From JAMXLG01 sp963818925 (GTDB taxonomy: Bacteria; Vulcanimicrobiota; Vulcanimicrobiia; Vulcanimicrobiales; Vulcanimicrobiaceae), in contig CAWFTN010000001.1 of assembly GCA_963818925.1 (NCBI GenBank), positions 1,612,001-1,676,000 on the forward strand: 64,000 bases of DNA, written 5' to 3'. A program made the position numbers and the translations under genes. The notes beneath the pieces were generated by a model that saw only the letters and a list, made by a program, of their open reading frames with translations, had not been told where the DNA came from and ran no database searches. The first letter of the stretch is position 1. The number at the start of each line of letters is the position of its first letter. Below, piece after piece: positions 44,673-52,954 of this stretch.

Positions 44673-46160
44673 TCAGCTCGTACGGGTAAACTTCCTCTCG
44701 GCAAGCAGATTGAGTACGTCACGTATTTCGCGCAACAGCGTCTTCAGATCACTTTCTTCCGGACGCATCGCGCCGAGTGCTGAACCGACGCCTTGGGCTA
44801 GCGAGGAGATCGCTTCATCTTCATCAGGCGCGTACGTTTTCGCGCCGCGTTTCGGCCCGCACACCAACACGCCGTGTAACTCGCCCTTCGACATAAGCGG
44901 ATACGCTCGCACGCCTTGGAGCGCAGTGTCGATACCGTCCAGATAGACAGCCCCGTGCGACACGCGCATTCTTAAAATCGCCCGATCGTCCTGGCTGAGC
45001 GTTGTATTAGTCCGTTTGTCGCCAGCGCCGTAACGAATGAACCGTCGTGGTCAGGACGAGCACGGACACGTAGTCAGCTTCAGCGTTGGTATATACTTCG
45101 CGAATCGTATCGTTGAGCAGCGTTGTATAGTCGGAGATGTATGCGGCCTCCTGGGCAAATGTGCGGAGTGACTGCTCGTGCTGATGACGCACACGAAAGA
45201 AACTGCGATCGACAAATTGATCAACGTAGCGGTGAACGAAGCGAAACGAAATGCCGAGCACGAGTGCGACCCCGGCGCTGACGAGCGTGCCGGCGGTATG
45301 GCTTGCATCGGTGAACAGCTTATCAAAAAGCCATTCGGCCAGTACGAACGTGCCTATCACGACGAACGATACGCCGGCAAACACTATGGTACAATTTATT
45401 ACGAAATCGACGTCCACTAATTGACTATTCAAATAGCGTACGAAGGAACTGTGCGACGAATGACGACATAGTGCGATGGATAGGGTGAGGCTGGTGCTGT
45501 TCCACCATCCCATCAACGGCGTTGCGACATTGGCGAGCGCTGAAATAAGATAGAGCGCGCTCAAAGGAAGAGAAAAGCCAAAGTGTCCGTTGTCGTTCGT
45601 CACCGCGTGCAACTGCAGAGGTCGTTAAGCCGCAGGCGGCGGCAAACGTATATTCCGCTGCTAGCCAGTAGAAAAAGTGGATCGCGCCGACCGCAGCGAC
45701 AAAGCGGTCGAGATTCGGTAATACTGCCGATAGTTCCAACAGCAAACCGAGCAGCGCCGTGACAACGCCGGTAGCGTACGTACACCACTCCAGCGTTCGC
45801 CGAAGTCGATTCAGCGCTCGCGCAAACGTCGAGGAAACGGTCGCCAGCTGCGCGACCGATGCGGCGGTGATCGGTCAGGCCAGGAACAAGCCGACCTCAT
45901 TGACCCAGGGTAATCGCGTTGATAATCGGCCAGCGAGGAGGCTGCCGAGCGCGTTGAGCGACAAGAGCCACGAAACTATGCGTGCACGCCGCGCGATTCG
46001 GTAGCAGGCAAGGATCGCGCATAAAGCAGCAGCCACAGATTGACGGCATTGCCGTCCAGTCATTTGCAATCGGAGGATCCGCACGGAACGACAGTCAACC
46101 AAAAATCAAACCCGCGCCTGATATTCTAATGCACAACGAATTCGCGCCGCGTGACTCGCT
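44673..46160 (-). pseudogene. Relic of the PDZ/TM/GAF sensor family, copy 3
   Basis: Reading from 46160 down: hydrophobic pieces (RIVSWLLSLNALGSLLAGRL, VGAIHFFYWLAAEYTFAAAC), then a clean 201-residue part 45612-45007. This includes FVINCTIVFAGVSFVVIG, FRFVHRYVDQFVDRSFFRVR and HEQSLRTFAQEAAYISDY. Finally GAF-like LMSKGELHGVLVCGPKRG to 44673. The parts are in different frames, so at least three shifts or stops separate them. It is the same family as 6345-8039. Confidence 0.72.
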
Positions 46161-46539
46161 CTAATCGGATGCTTTCGCGTTCTCACGCGTTAGCGACGGC
46201 GTACAGCTACGGGCTATCGTCGTGCGGCCAGCCGCCGTCAGTTCGTAGCCGATGACACCGCTGATCTTCGGCGAGCGAAGATGGCCATGTCAACAGCGCC
46301 AATGTGAACGCCATTCAGCAGGAGCACCCATCTCGCCGCTGACGAGACGGAAACGCCGGTCGGTCTGCCATGTGCCTGGTTCGACAAACTAACATCTAAA
46401 CTAACTCGCGTGGAACGGAGCGCGACGCGCTATTGTCTGCGTAAGTAGAAGAGAGAAGCGATCGCCGTGGCTCCGCTAATCGTGGTTAGACTTTCCTAGC
46501 TCCAAACGGCCGCTTGATCTCGCCGTAGCCGATCGATTA
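46161..46539. other. Possible PDZ remnant or junk
   Basis: The minus strand has SGVIGYELTAAGRTTIARSC in an open stretch that might be the lost outside domain of the relic below. Otherwise nothing. Confidence 0.25.
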
Positions 46540-47105
46540 CAAATGAAGCCACTTTGAGCGGGGGGAGACGTGCGCGGAGTTAAACCGCAAGAGCGACGCC
46601 GCGGCTGGTACGCGGCCGGCGCCGACTACCTGCCCCAGAGTCGTCGGTTGCCCCAGGTGGCGTTCAAGTAGCCGAGGCGCTAGCCGAACCCGACGCGGAG
46701 GCACGGGAAGGCACGGCGAAGACGCTGAGCTGGAGTAGGACGCGCCTGTAGACCACACTGAGCGTGGGACCGCCCCAGCGATGCCACCGAGGACCGGGAG
46801 CCCTGAGACGAAGACCGGCTGAGCGGGTACCTGTAGGTACCGACTACGCTACCGTGGGCGAGCAGGCACGGTGAAGAGCGCCGCGGCTGCGCCGGCGAGA
46901 GCGCGGCGCAGCAGAGGACACCCCTGCCTGTGGGCCGCACCACCCCGGCCACGGCGCGGCGAAGGACGACACTGGCCGGCGAAACGGCGGTCACGCTCCA
47001 ACAAGACGTGCGCAAAGAACGACGCAAGCTACTGCGTAAGTGAGCCGGGATAAACGCGAGCGAACGACCGCCGGGAAGGGAAAGAAGGAGGTCACGACGA
47101 GGGAG
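46540..47105. other. Compositionally odd GC/purine-rich segment with hairpins
   Basis: The kinase frame stays open across this stretch, but the translation is a low-complexity run of Arg, Ser and Pro with no relation to the kinase family. The DNA has strong inverted repeats: GGTACC-TGTA-GGTACC (46826-46841), and GCGCCGCG (46878-46885) with CGCGGCGC (46902-46909). It does not match the other copies of the kinase, which end normally. It could be an inserted structured element or assembly noise. Confidence 0.4.
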
Positions 47106-48218
47106 CAGCAAGATAGTAAATCTGGCGCCGCCGAGGTGCGAATCGCTGACCTCGACGCGTCCGCCGGCGCGCTCGACGATCGTGCGAACGATGCTCAAGC
47201 CGACGCCTTTCCCGCGTACGCCCTCCGGCGCTTGCGCACGTTGTCCATATGAAAAGATCCGCTCGCGATCGCCAGGACGTACGCCGCAACCATTGTCGTC
47301 GATATGAATGCAAACAAATGGATCCTGGCGGCTGACGGAAATTTCTACGACGCCGCACGGACCCGAGTACTTGATCGCGTTCTCCATCACGTTCAACAGC
47401 GCGTGCATGCACGAGTCGCCGTCGATACGCAACCGCGCATCATTCAATGCCCCGTGGCTCAGTGTAACGGCCTGTTCAGTTGCGATCGGTCCGAGCGCGT
47501 CCAGCGCAGAGTGAATCGCCGCCCGGACATCCGTTATCCCGCGGCAGGCGGTGCCTTGAAGATCGAGCATCGAGAAGTCGAGCATCCCGTCGACGAGGCG
47601 CGCGAGCCTGAGGGCTTCGCGCCGAGCCGTTTCGAGGAACCGCCGCGACGTGTCGACGTCGACCTCACCATCGAGCAGCGTTTCGATGTACCCGCGAATC
47701 GACGTGAGAGGCGTACGCAGTTCGTGTCCGACCGTTGCAAGAAATTCGTACCGTTCCCGCTCGCGTGCGCCGCGTTCGAGCGCGGCGGCAAGCGTTGCTT
47801 CGAACGCGTCGATTTCTGCGATCGATTCGACTGGCCACCAACCCGATTCCATGCGGCGCCCCGTCTCAAGAGCCATCGTTGCGGAAATGCGATCGAGCGC
47901 GGCGCGCACGTCGATCGCACTGAACGCGGCTCCGCCGCGGGTGGATGAGAGCATTGCGACCGTAAACCAATCGCTGCCATCGTCGTGTCCCAGAATATCG
48001 CCGTCGCGCATGACGCGATCCGCCGCGGCGGCAAACGCGCGCACCGTTTCGCGTTCGAGGCGCTGCGCGACGCGGCGTCCGTCCTGCCAGGCGAGTTCCG
48101 CAAATTCGGGCAGACGGAGTACGAGCACCGGAATCGTCGACGGATGTTCCAGCAGCGCCTCACGCAGGCGCCCGAGAAATGCTTCGCCGCGAAGCAGCCG
48201 GCGCTGCACGACGTTCAC
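46680..48218 (-). CDS. Histidine kinase of the full signalling cassette (copy E), abnormal C-terminus
   Basis: The most complete kinase. Residues 1-130 are a poorly conserved domain that recalls a degenerate GGDEF domain (ILGHDDGSDWFTVAML at 75-90, DDGSDWF in place of GGDEF). HisKA has the phosphoacceptor His165 in ATVGHELRTPL. The HATPase domain has N280 (NVMENAIKYS), DDNGCG (308-313) and GKGVGLS (337-343). No membrane segment, so it is cytoplasmic. GTG start 48218 overlaps the regulator stop (GTGA). After GGARFTI (about residue 369) the sequence leaves the family and continues about 140 residues as low-complexity, where other copies stop within about 10. The real gene probably ended near 47105. 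Confidence 0.8.
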   Translation of the reverse strand: MNVVQRRLLRGEAFLGRLREALLEHPSTIPVLVLRLPEFAELAWQDGRRVAQRLERETVRAFAAAADRVMRDGDILGHDDGSDWFTVAMLSSTRGGAAFSAIDVRAALDRISATMALETGRRMESGWWPVESIAEIDAFEATLAAALERGARERERYEFLATVGHELRTPLTSIRGYIETLLDGEVDVDTSRRFLETARREALRLARLVDGMLDFSMLDLQGTACRGITDVRAAIHSALDALGPIATEQAVTLSHGALNDARLRIDGDSCMHALLNVMENAIKYSGPCGVVEISVSRQDPFVCIHIDDNGCGVRPGDRERIFSYGQRAQAPEGVRGKGVGLSIVRTIVERAGGRVEVSDSHLGGARFTILLLPRRDLLLSLPGGRSLAFIPAHLRSSLRRSLRTSCWSVTAVSPASVVLRRAVAGVVRPTGRGVLCCAALSPAQPRRSSPCLLAHGSVVGTYRYPLSRSSSQGSRSSVASLGRSHAQCGLQARPTPAQRLRRAFPCLRVGFG

Positions 48219-48904
48219 GCGCGCACGAATTTGTAGCCGAAGCCGTGAATCGTCTGCACCATCGGCGGAAGCTTGGGTTCTTCTTCGATCTTCGCGCGTA
48301 AGCGGCGCACGTGGACGTCAACGGTGCGTTCGTCGCCGTCGAAGTCGAATCCCCAAACGCGCTCGAGCAGTCGTTCGCGCGAGAGCGCGATGCCGACGTT
48401 GTTCGCGAGTTCGAGCAATAGCGCAAACTCGCGCGGCTTTAGCCGAAGGTCGACGCCGTCGACGCGTGCTTCGCGCGCCGCCTCGTCGATCTCTAGACGC
48501 CCGAACTGCAATAAAGCGGGCGGTGCATCAACGGTCGTTCCGCTTCGCCGCAGCACCGCACGCACGCGCGCGATCATTTCTCTCGGCGAAAACGGTTTGC
48601 ACACGTAATCGTCGGCGCCTAGTTCGAAACCCACGACGCGATCGATTTCGTCGACGCGTGCGGTCAACATGATGATTGGAATCGAACGTTCTTCGCGACG
48701 CAACGTTCGCGCGACGTCGTAGCCGTCGATGCCCGGAAGTCCGATATCGAGGATGACGAGATCGGCCGCGCGTCGCGCCGTGCGTAGAGCCGCATGCCCA
48801 TCGACCGCCGTGACAACAGAAAATCCCTCACGTTCCAAATGATGCGTAAGCAGTTCACGAATCGCTACGTCGTCTTCGGCGACGACGATCGTCGGGGCAG
48901 CCAT
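48215..48904 (-). CDS. OmpR-family response regulator
   Basis: 229 residues from ATG 48904 (MAAPTIVVAEDD); the longer frame to 48943 is less likely. The receiver has Asp11/Asp12, phosphoacceptor Asp53 (LVILDIGLPG) and Lys103 (CKPFSPRE). The winged helix has RLKPREFALLLELANN and VDVHVRRLRAKIEEEPKLP, ending MVQTIHGFGYKFVRA. It is followed by its kinase with a 4-bp overlap. Four damaged copies of the pair occur upstream in the window. The target is unknown. Divergent to the FNT gene, 60 bp away. Confidence 0.92.
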   Translation of the reverse strand: MAAPTIVVAEDDVAIRELLTHHLEREGFSVVTAVDGHAALRTARRAADLVILDIGLPGIDGYDVARTLRREERSIPIIMLTARVDEIDRVVGFELGADDYVCKPFSPREMIARVRAVLRRSGTTVDAPPALLQFGRLEIDEAAREARVDGVDLRLKPREFALLLELANNVGIALSRERLLERVWGFDFDGDERTVDVHVRRLRAKIEEEPKLPPMVQTIHGFGYKFVRA

Positions 48905-48964
48905 GCCGGGGCTAGTGCCCGCTGCGCTGATAGGGAGTGACATAGACCGGGGTACAAAAGGGCG

Positions 48965-49849
48965 ATGGATAAGGACCGGCTGATCGTTCGAGACTCAAGC
49001 GAGTCTAAAGAGGGCGAGAGTACTAAACAACTCTCCGAGCATGAAGTCAAGGAGGCAACCCGCCGCGTCAATTTGCGGCCGGCCGTCGTCTTCGAAACAG
49101 TTCGTCGAGAGGGACAGCAAGAACTCGAGCGAGCCAATGCGTCGCTCGCGTTCTCCGGACTCGCGGCCGGGCTTTCGATGGGATTCTCCCTGGTCGCGAC
49201 GGGCATGATCGCTGCCGGATTGCCGCCCAACGCACCCTGGCGGACACTGATCGAAAACCTCGGCTATACGCTGGGCTTCATGATCGTTGTCGCCGGACGT
49301 CAGCAGTTGTTCACGGAGAATACCGTTACCGCCATCATTCCGCTGCTGGATAGTAAAGAGAAACTCCACACGTTCGGAAACGTCGTGCGTCTCTGGAGCA
49401 TCGTGCTCGCGACGAACCTCATCGGCGCGCTGCTCTTTGCCCTATTGGTCTTTCACACGGGGGCGTTTGCACCCGACGTCAAGCATGCGTTTCTCGAGCT
49501 CGGCGTGACGACGCTCTCGTATGGGTTTGCCGTGACGCTCGTCAAAGGCATCTTCGCCGGTTGGCTGATTGCGTTAATGGTGTGGCTGCTGCCGGCGGCG
49601 GAACATTCACGCCTAGCTGTCGTGCTCATCATTACATACGTCGTCGGCGCCGCCGGTCTCTCGCACATCATTGCAGGATCGGTCGAAGCGCTCTACGCAG
49701 TCGTCGCCGGCGCCGCATCGTGGAGCTACTTTCTGCTCGACTTTCTCGTTCCAGTGTTCATTGGAAACTGCATCGGCGGCGTCTTGCTCGTCTCGATTTT
49801 GAATTACGCGCAGGTCGCACCTGAGAACGCTGAGGCAAACGGAGATTAG
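48965..49849 (+). CDS. Formate/nitrite transporter (FNT) family channel
   Basis: 294 residues: a hydrophilic N-terminus of about 60 residues (EHEVKEATRRVNLRPAVVFE), then six membrane helices. LAFSGLAAGLSMGFSLVATG, FMIVVAGRQQLFTENTVTAI (the asparagine-rich half-helix), FAGWLIALMVWLLPAAE and HIIAGSVEALYAVVAG fit the FNT fold. The long N-terminus resembles YfdC-type members rather than FocA or NirC. It moves a small monovalent anion; which one is not known. It is divergent from the response regulator. Confidence 0.85.
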   Translation: MDKDRLIVRDSSESKEGESTKQLSEHEVKEATRRVNLRPAVVFETVRREGQQELERANASLAFSGLAAGLSMGFSLVATGMIAAGLPPNAPWRTLIENLGYTLGFMIVVAGRQQLFTENTVTAIIPLLDSKEKLHTFGNVVRLWSIVLATNLIGALLFALLVFHTGAFAPDVKHAFLELGVTTLSYGFAVTLVKGIFAGWLIALMVWLLPAAEHSRLAVVLIITYVVGAAGLSHIIAGSVEALYAVVAGAASWSYFLLDFLVPVFIGNCIGGVLLVSILNYAQVAPENAEANGD

Positions 49850-49865
49850 TCGTCCTTCGGCAAGC

Positions 49866-50327
49866 TTAGGATAAGACGTCGTGGAGCTCGGGATGACAGG
49901 TTTCGGCGAGGTCGCGGAGGGTGGCGTAGATCGTTGATGCGGGGAAGCCCAGCCGTTCGAGGCCGCGCGCGGCGATCGAATATGACACATTGGGTTTCTT
50001 GCGCTGAATCGTTTCCAGCGCGCGTGCGCAGCGCACGCGTTCGTCGTCTTCAAGGCATGCGACGGCGGCCGCCGCGGCGTCTCGATCGATCCCTTTGCCG
50101 ATCAACTCACCGACGAGGCGTGAATTCCCGATCGCTTTGCGTTTGCGTTCAACGTAGAGTTGCGCGTACAGGCGGTCATCGAGAAATCGTTCGTCCCGGC
50201 AACGAGTGACGACACCACGAATGGTCTCGTCATCGTATCCCTTCTTCTCGAGCTTTTTCCAGAGCTGCGCTTCCGTCAGTCGCTGCCGCGCCAGCATTGC
50301 TAGCGCGGATGCGTAAGGGTGGGACAA
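49866..50327 (-). CDS. recX: Regulatory protein RecX
   Basis: 153 residues, starting TTG 50327 right after recA (7 bp gap). Three-helix RecX repeats: SALAMLARQRLTEAQLWKKL, then GVVTRCRDERFLDDRLYAQL and RKRKAIGNSRLVGELIGKG, then ERLGFPASTIYATL. RecX binds RecA filaments and limits their growth. The recA-recX order is standard. Confidence 0.92.
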   Translation of the reverse strand: MSHPYASALAMLARQRLTEAQLWKKLEKKGYDDETIRGVVTRCRDERFLDDRLYAQLYVERKRKAIGNSRLVGELIGKGIDRDAAAAAVACLEDDERVRCARALETIQRKKPNVSYSIAARGLERLGFPASTIYATLRDLAETCHPELHDVLS

Positions 50328-50333
50328 GCAGGA

Positions 50334-51383
50334 TTACTCTTCGCTTACTGCTGCAACCACGTCGGGAGTGTGGCCGTTTTTCGAGACGACTTTTGCGAGC
50401 GCTTCGCGAATCTTGCTTTCGATCTCACTTGCGACGTCGTTGTGCTCTTCCAAGAATGCCTTCGCATTCTCGCGGCCTTGACCGATGCGCTGATCGCCGT
50501 AGGTGTACCACGAGCCGCTCTTACCGACGATGTTCTGTTCAAGCGCGACGTCGAGGATCGAGCCCATCTTCGAGATGCCGCGTCCGTACGTGATATCGAA
50601 CTCGGCCTGACGAAACGGCGGCGCGACTTTGTTCTTTACGACTTTCACGCGCGTGCGCGATCCGACAACGTCTTGACCGATTTTGATCTGTTCGAGCTTG
50701 CGGACATCGAGACGAATCGACGCATAGAACTTCAGCGCGCGGCCGCCCGACGTCGTTTCCGGGTTGCCGAACATGACGCCGACCTTTTCGCGCAGCTGGT
50801 TGATGAAGATCATCACCGCTTTGCTGCGTGAGATCGCGGCCGTCAATTTCCGCAACGCTTGCGACATCAGGCGTGCCTGCAAACCAACGTGCGCGTCACC
50901 CATATCGCCTTCGAGTTCGGCCTTGGTCACGAGTGCCGCGACGGAGTCCACGACGATGACGTCGACAGCGTTGCTGCGCGTGAGCATTTCTGCGATTTCG
51001 AGCGCTTGTTCGCCGGTATCGGGCTGCGAAACGAGCAGATTGTCGAGATCGATGCCGAGCGCGGCGGCGTAATTCGGATCGAGCGCGTGTTCGACGTCGA
51101 TGAACGCCGCGGTGCCGCCGCTCTTTTGCGCTTCCGCGATTGCGTGCAGCGCGAGCGTCGTCTTACCGCTCGATTCCGGACCGTAGATCTCGACGATACG
51201 TCCGCGCGGCAATCCGCCGACGCCGAGCGCGAGATCGAGCGCGATCGATCCGCTAGGAACGACTTCGAACGACATGCGTTCCTGGAAGTCGCCCATCTTC
51301 ATAATGGAGCCCTTACCGAATTGCCGTTCGATCTGTGCCAGGGCGTTGCTCAGTGCCACTTGCCGTTCGTCTTGCGCTGCCAT
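50334..51383 (-). CDS. recA: Recombinase RecA
   Basis: 349 residues from ATG 51383 (MAAQDERQVALSNALAQIER), with GGAG 9-10 nt upstream; the frame runs 19 residues further but that part is not conserved. Walker A GPESSGKT (68-75), Walker B VIVVDSVAAL, the L1/L2 loops (MGDAHVGLQARLMSQALRKL and NQLREKVGVMFGNPETTSGG) and the C-terminal domain are all present. It carries out homologous recombination and LexA cleavage. No LexA-type operator is evident by eye upstream. Confidence 0.97.
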   Translation of the reverse strand: MAAQDERQVALSNALAQIERQFGKGSIMKMGDFQERMSFEVVPSGSIALDLALGVGGLPRGRIVEIYGPESSGKTTLALHAIAEAQKSGGTAAFIDVEHALDPNYAAALGIDLDNLLVSQPDTGEQALEIAEMLTRSNAVDVIVVDSVAALVTKAELEGDMGDAHVGLQARLMSQALRKLTAAISRSKAVMIFINQLREKVGVMFGNPETTSGGRALKFYASIRLDVRKLEQIKIGQDVVGSRTRVKVVKNKVAPPFRQAEFDITYGRGISKMGSILDVALEQNIVGKSGSWYTYGDQRIGQGRENAKAFLEEHNDVASEIESKIREALAKVVSKNGHTPDVVAAVSEE

Positions 51384-51515
51384 CGCTCGCTTCTCCATTC
51401 GTACCTTTGCTATGCGTTGTTGTTCTATTGTCACACTCACACCGGGTTTCAGCGTTCAGTTGAAACCCATATCACGTTCTCATGTCTAGATGCCAAGTGC
51501 ATGGCATTTTGAAAG

Positions 51516-52445
51516 TCATGCGCGAACGGAATCGGGTGCATCCTCGAATAGGGCTTCGGTAAACTCTTTCGGCACGAACGGACGCAGCGCGTCGACGCTC
51601 TCGCCCAGGCCGATGAATTTGATCGGGACTTCCAGTTCATCGACGATCGCGACGAGCACGCCGCCTTTCGCCGTCGAATCCAGCTTCGTCACGACGACGC
51701 CTGTAAGCTGGGTCGTATCGTTGAAGAGTTTTGCTTGAGAGATCGCGTTCTGTCCAGTGGTTCCGTCGACTACGAGCAGCGTCTCATCCGGCGGCGCGCC
51801 GAGTTCGCGCTCGATGACGCGGCGGATCTTCTTCAGCTCCTCCATCAGGTTCGTCTTCGTTTGAAGACGTCCGGCGGTATCGATCAGAATGACGTCGACG
51901 TTGCGCGCCTTGCCCGCACGAATGCCGTCGAAGACGACGGAGGCCGGATCGGCGCCCTCGTTGCCGCGCACGATCTCACTGCCGCTGCGCTGAGCCCAGA
52001 TCGCAAGCTGTTCCGTCGCTGCGGCGCGAAATGTATCGCCCGCAACGAGCAAAACGCGCTTGCCTTCGTTATGCAGACGCGCGGCGAGCTTTCCGATCGT
52101 CGTCGTCTTTCCGCTCCCGTTGACGCCGACGACCAGCACGACCGCCGGCCGCGTCTTGAGTTCAAGTTCGCCGCCGGGGACCGTGAGAAAACGTTCGACG
52201 TCTTTATGGAAGCGCGCAACGGGCTGATCCGTTGTCTTCCACGCCTCCTGTTTGGAGACGGTTCGCAGGCCTTCGAGGATCTTTTGGGTGGTCGGAACGC
52301 CGAAGTCACCCATGATGAGAACATCCTCGAGATCGTCCCAGAACTCGTCGGTTAGCGGAGCCTTGGCGCGGCCCAAATTCTGGACCGCGGCGAAACTATC
52401 ACGCGCTTTTCCCAGCGACGTCCGCAACCGTTGAAACCAGCTCAC
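51516..52445 (-). CDS. ftsY: SRP receptor FtsY
   Basis: 309 residues from GTG 52445, a short FtsY without the acidic A domain. The N domain (1-95) is followed by the G domain with VGVNGSGKTTTIGKLA (about 107), DTFRAAATEQL, DTAGRLQTKTNLMEEL and TKLDSTAKGG. It docks ribosomes carrying signal-bearing chains to SecYEG. recA follows 132 bp further on the same strand. Confidence 0.96.
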   Translation of the reverse strand: MSWFQRLRTSLGKARDSFAAVQNLGRAKAPLTDEFWDDLEDVLIMGDFGVPTTQKILEGLRTVSKQEAWKTTDQPVARFHKDVERFLTVPGGELELKTRPAVVLVVGVNGSGKTTTIGKLAARLHNEGKRVLLVAGDTFRAAATEQLAIWAQRSGSEIVRGNEGADPASVVFDGIRAGKARNVDVILIDTAGRLQTKTNLMEELKKIRRVIERELGAPPDETLLVVDGTTGQNAISQAKLFNDTTQLTGVVVTKLDSTAKGGVLVAIVDELEVPIKFIGLGESVDALRPFVPKEFTEALFEDAPDSVRA

Positions 52446-52648
52446 GGAATCATCCCTTCAGTGCCCGAATGGGGAACACCTGTTCGATATAGCGAGTTAA
52501 GCAACCGAGTCGAGCGCACGCTCGACCCCGATCTCCGGACGCTCCCCTCGAAACGCGCGGGTGCTTTTCGTTATACGCATCAGTGACGCAATCGTAGCGA
52601 TCGCGCATCGTCTTCGACCACCAATGACGTTTCCAAGACACGTTGGCT
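52446..52648. other. Gap between FlhB-like and ftsY genes
   Basis: About 200 bp, likely the ftsY promoter region. I see no gene. Confidence 0.4.
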
Positions 52649-52954
52649 TTAGTTCGCTCTTTCTTTCATCTGCGCGTCGACGCGATACACATAAGCGAGA
52701 ACCTCTGCGACGACGGCATAGAGCTCGCGCGGCACGCAATCTGCGACATCGAGTCGCGCCAGCGCTTCGACGAGTCCCGCATCTTCGTAGAGCGGTACGT
52801 TGTGTTCTTTTGCAACGCGCACGATCTCTTCAGCGGTGACGCCGCGTCCAACTGCCAGGATTTGCGGCGGTTCCGATTTCAGCGGATCGTACTGCAATGC
52901 CGCGGCGGCGGGACGCTTGAACACGCGTTTGCGAAAATCGAAGAATCCGCTCAT
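52649..52954 (-). CDS. FlhB C-terminal-domain-like protein (FlhX/YlqH type)
   Basis: 101 residues from ATG 52954, overlapping the FliK-like stop by ATGA. AAALQYDPLKSEPPQILAVG, then GVTAEEIVRVAKEHNVPLYE and ECV-like DVADCVPRELYAVVAEVLAY match the part of FlhB after the NPTH cleavage site. NPTH itself and all membrane helices are missing. Stand-alone versions occur next to fliK in other bacteria and can help export-substrate switching. Confidence 0.82.
   Translation of the reverse strand: MSGFFDFRKRVFKRPAAAALQYDPLKSEPPQILAVGRGVTAEEIVRVAKEHNVPLYEDAGLVEALARLDVADCVPRELYAVVAEVLAYVYRVDAQMKERAN

Noticed and set aside
47650..48672. 340-residue plus-strand frame across the HK/RR genes
   Set aside because: Ser/Arg-rich shadow of the well-conserved kinase and regulator on the minus strand.
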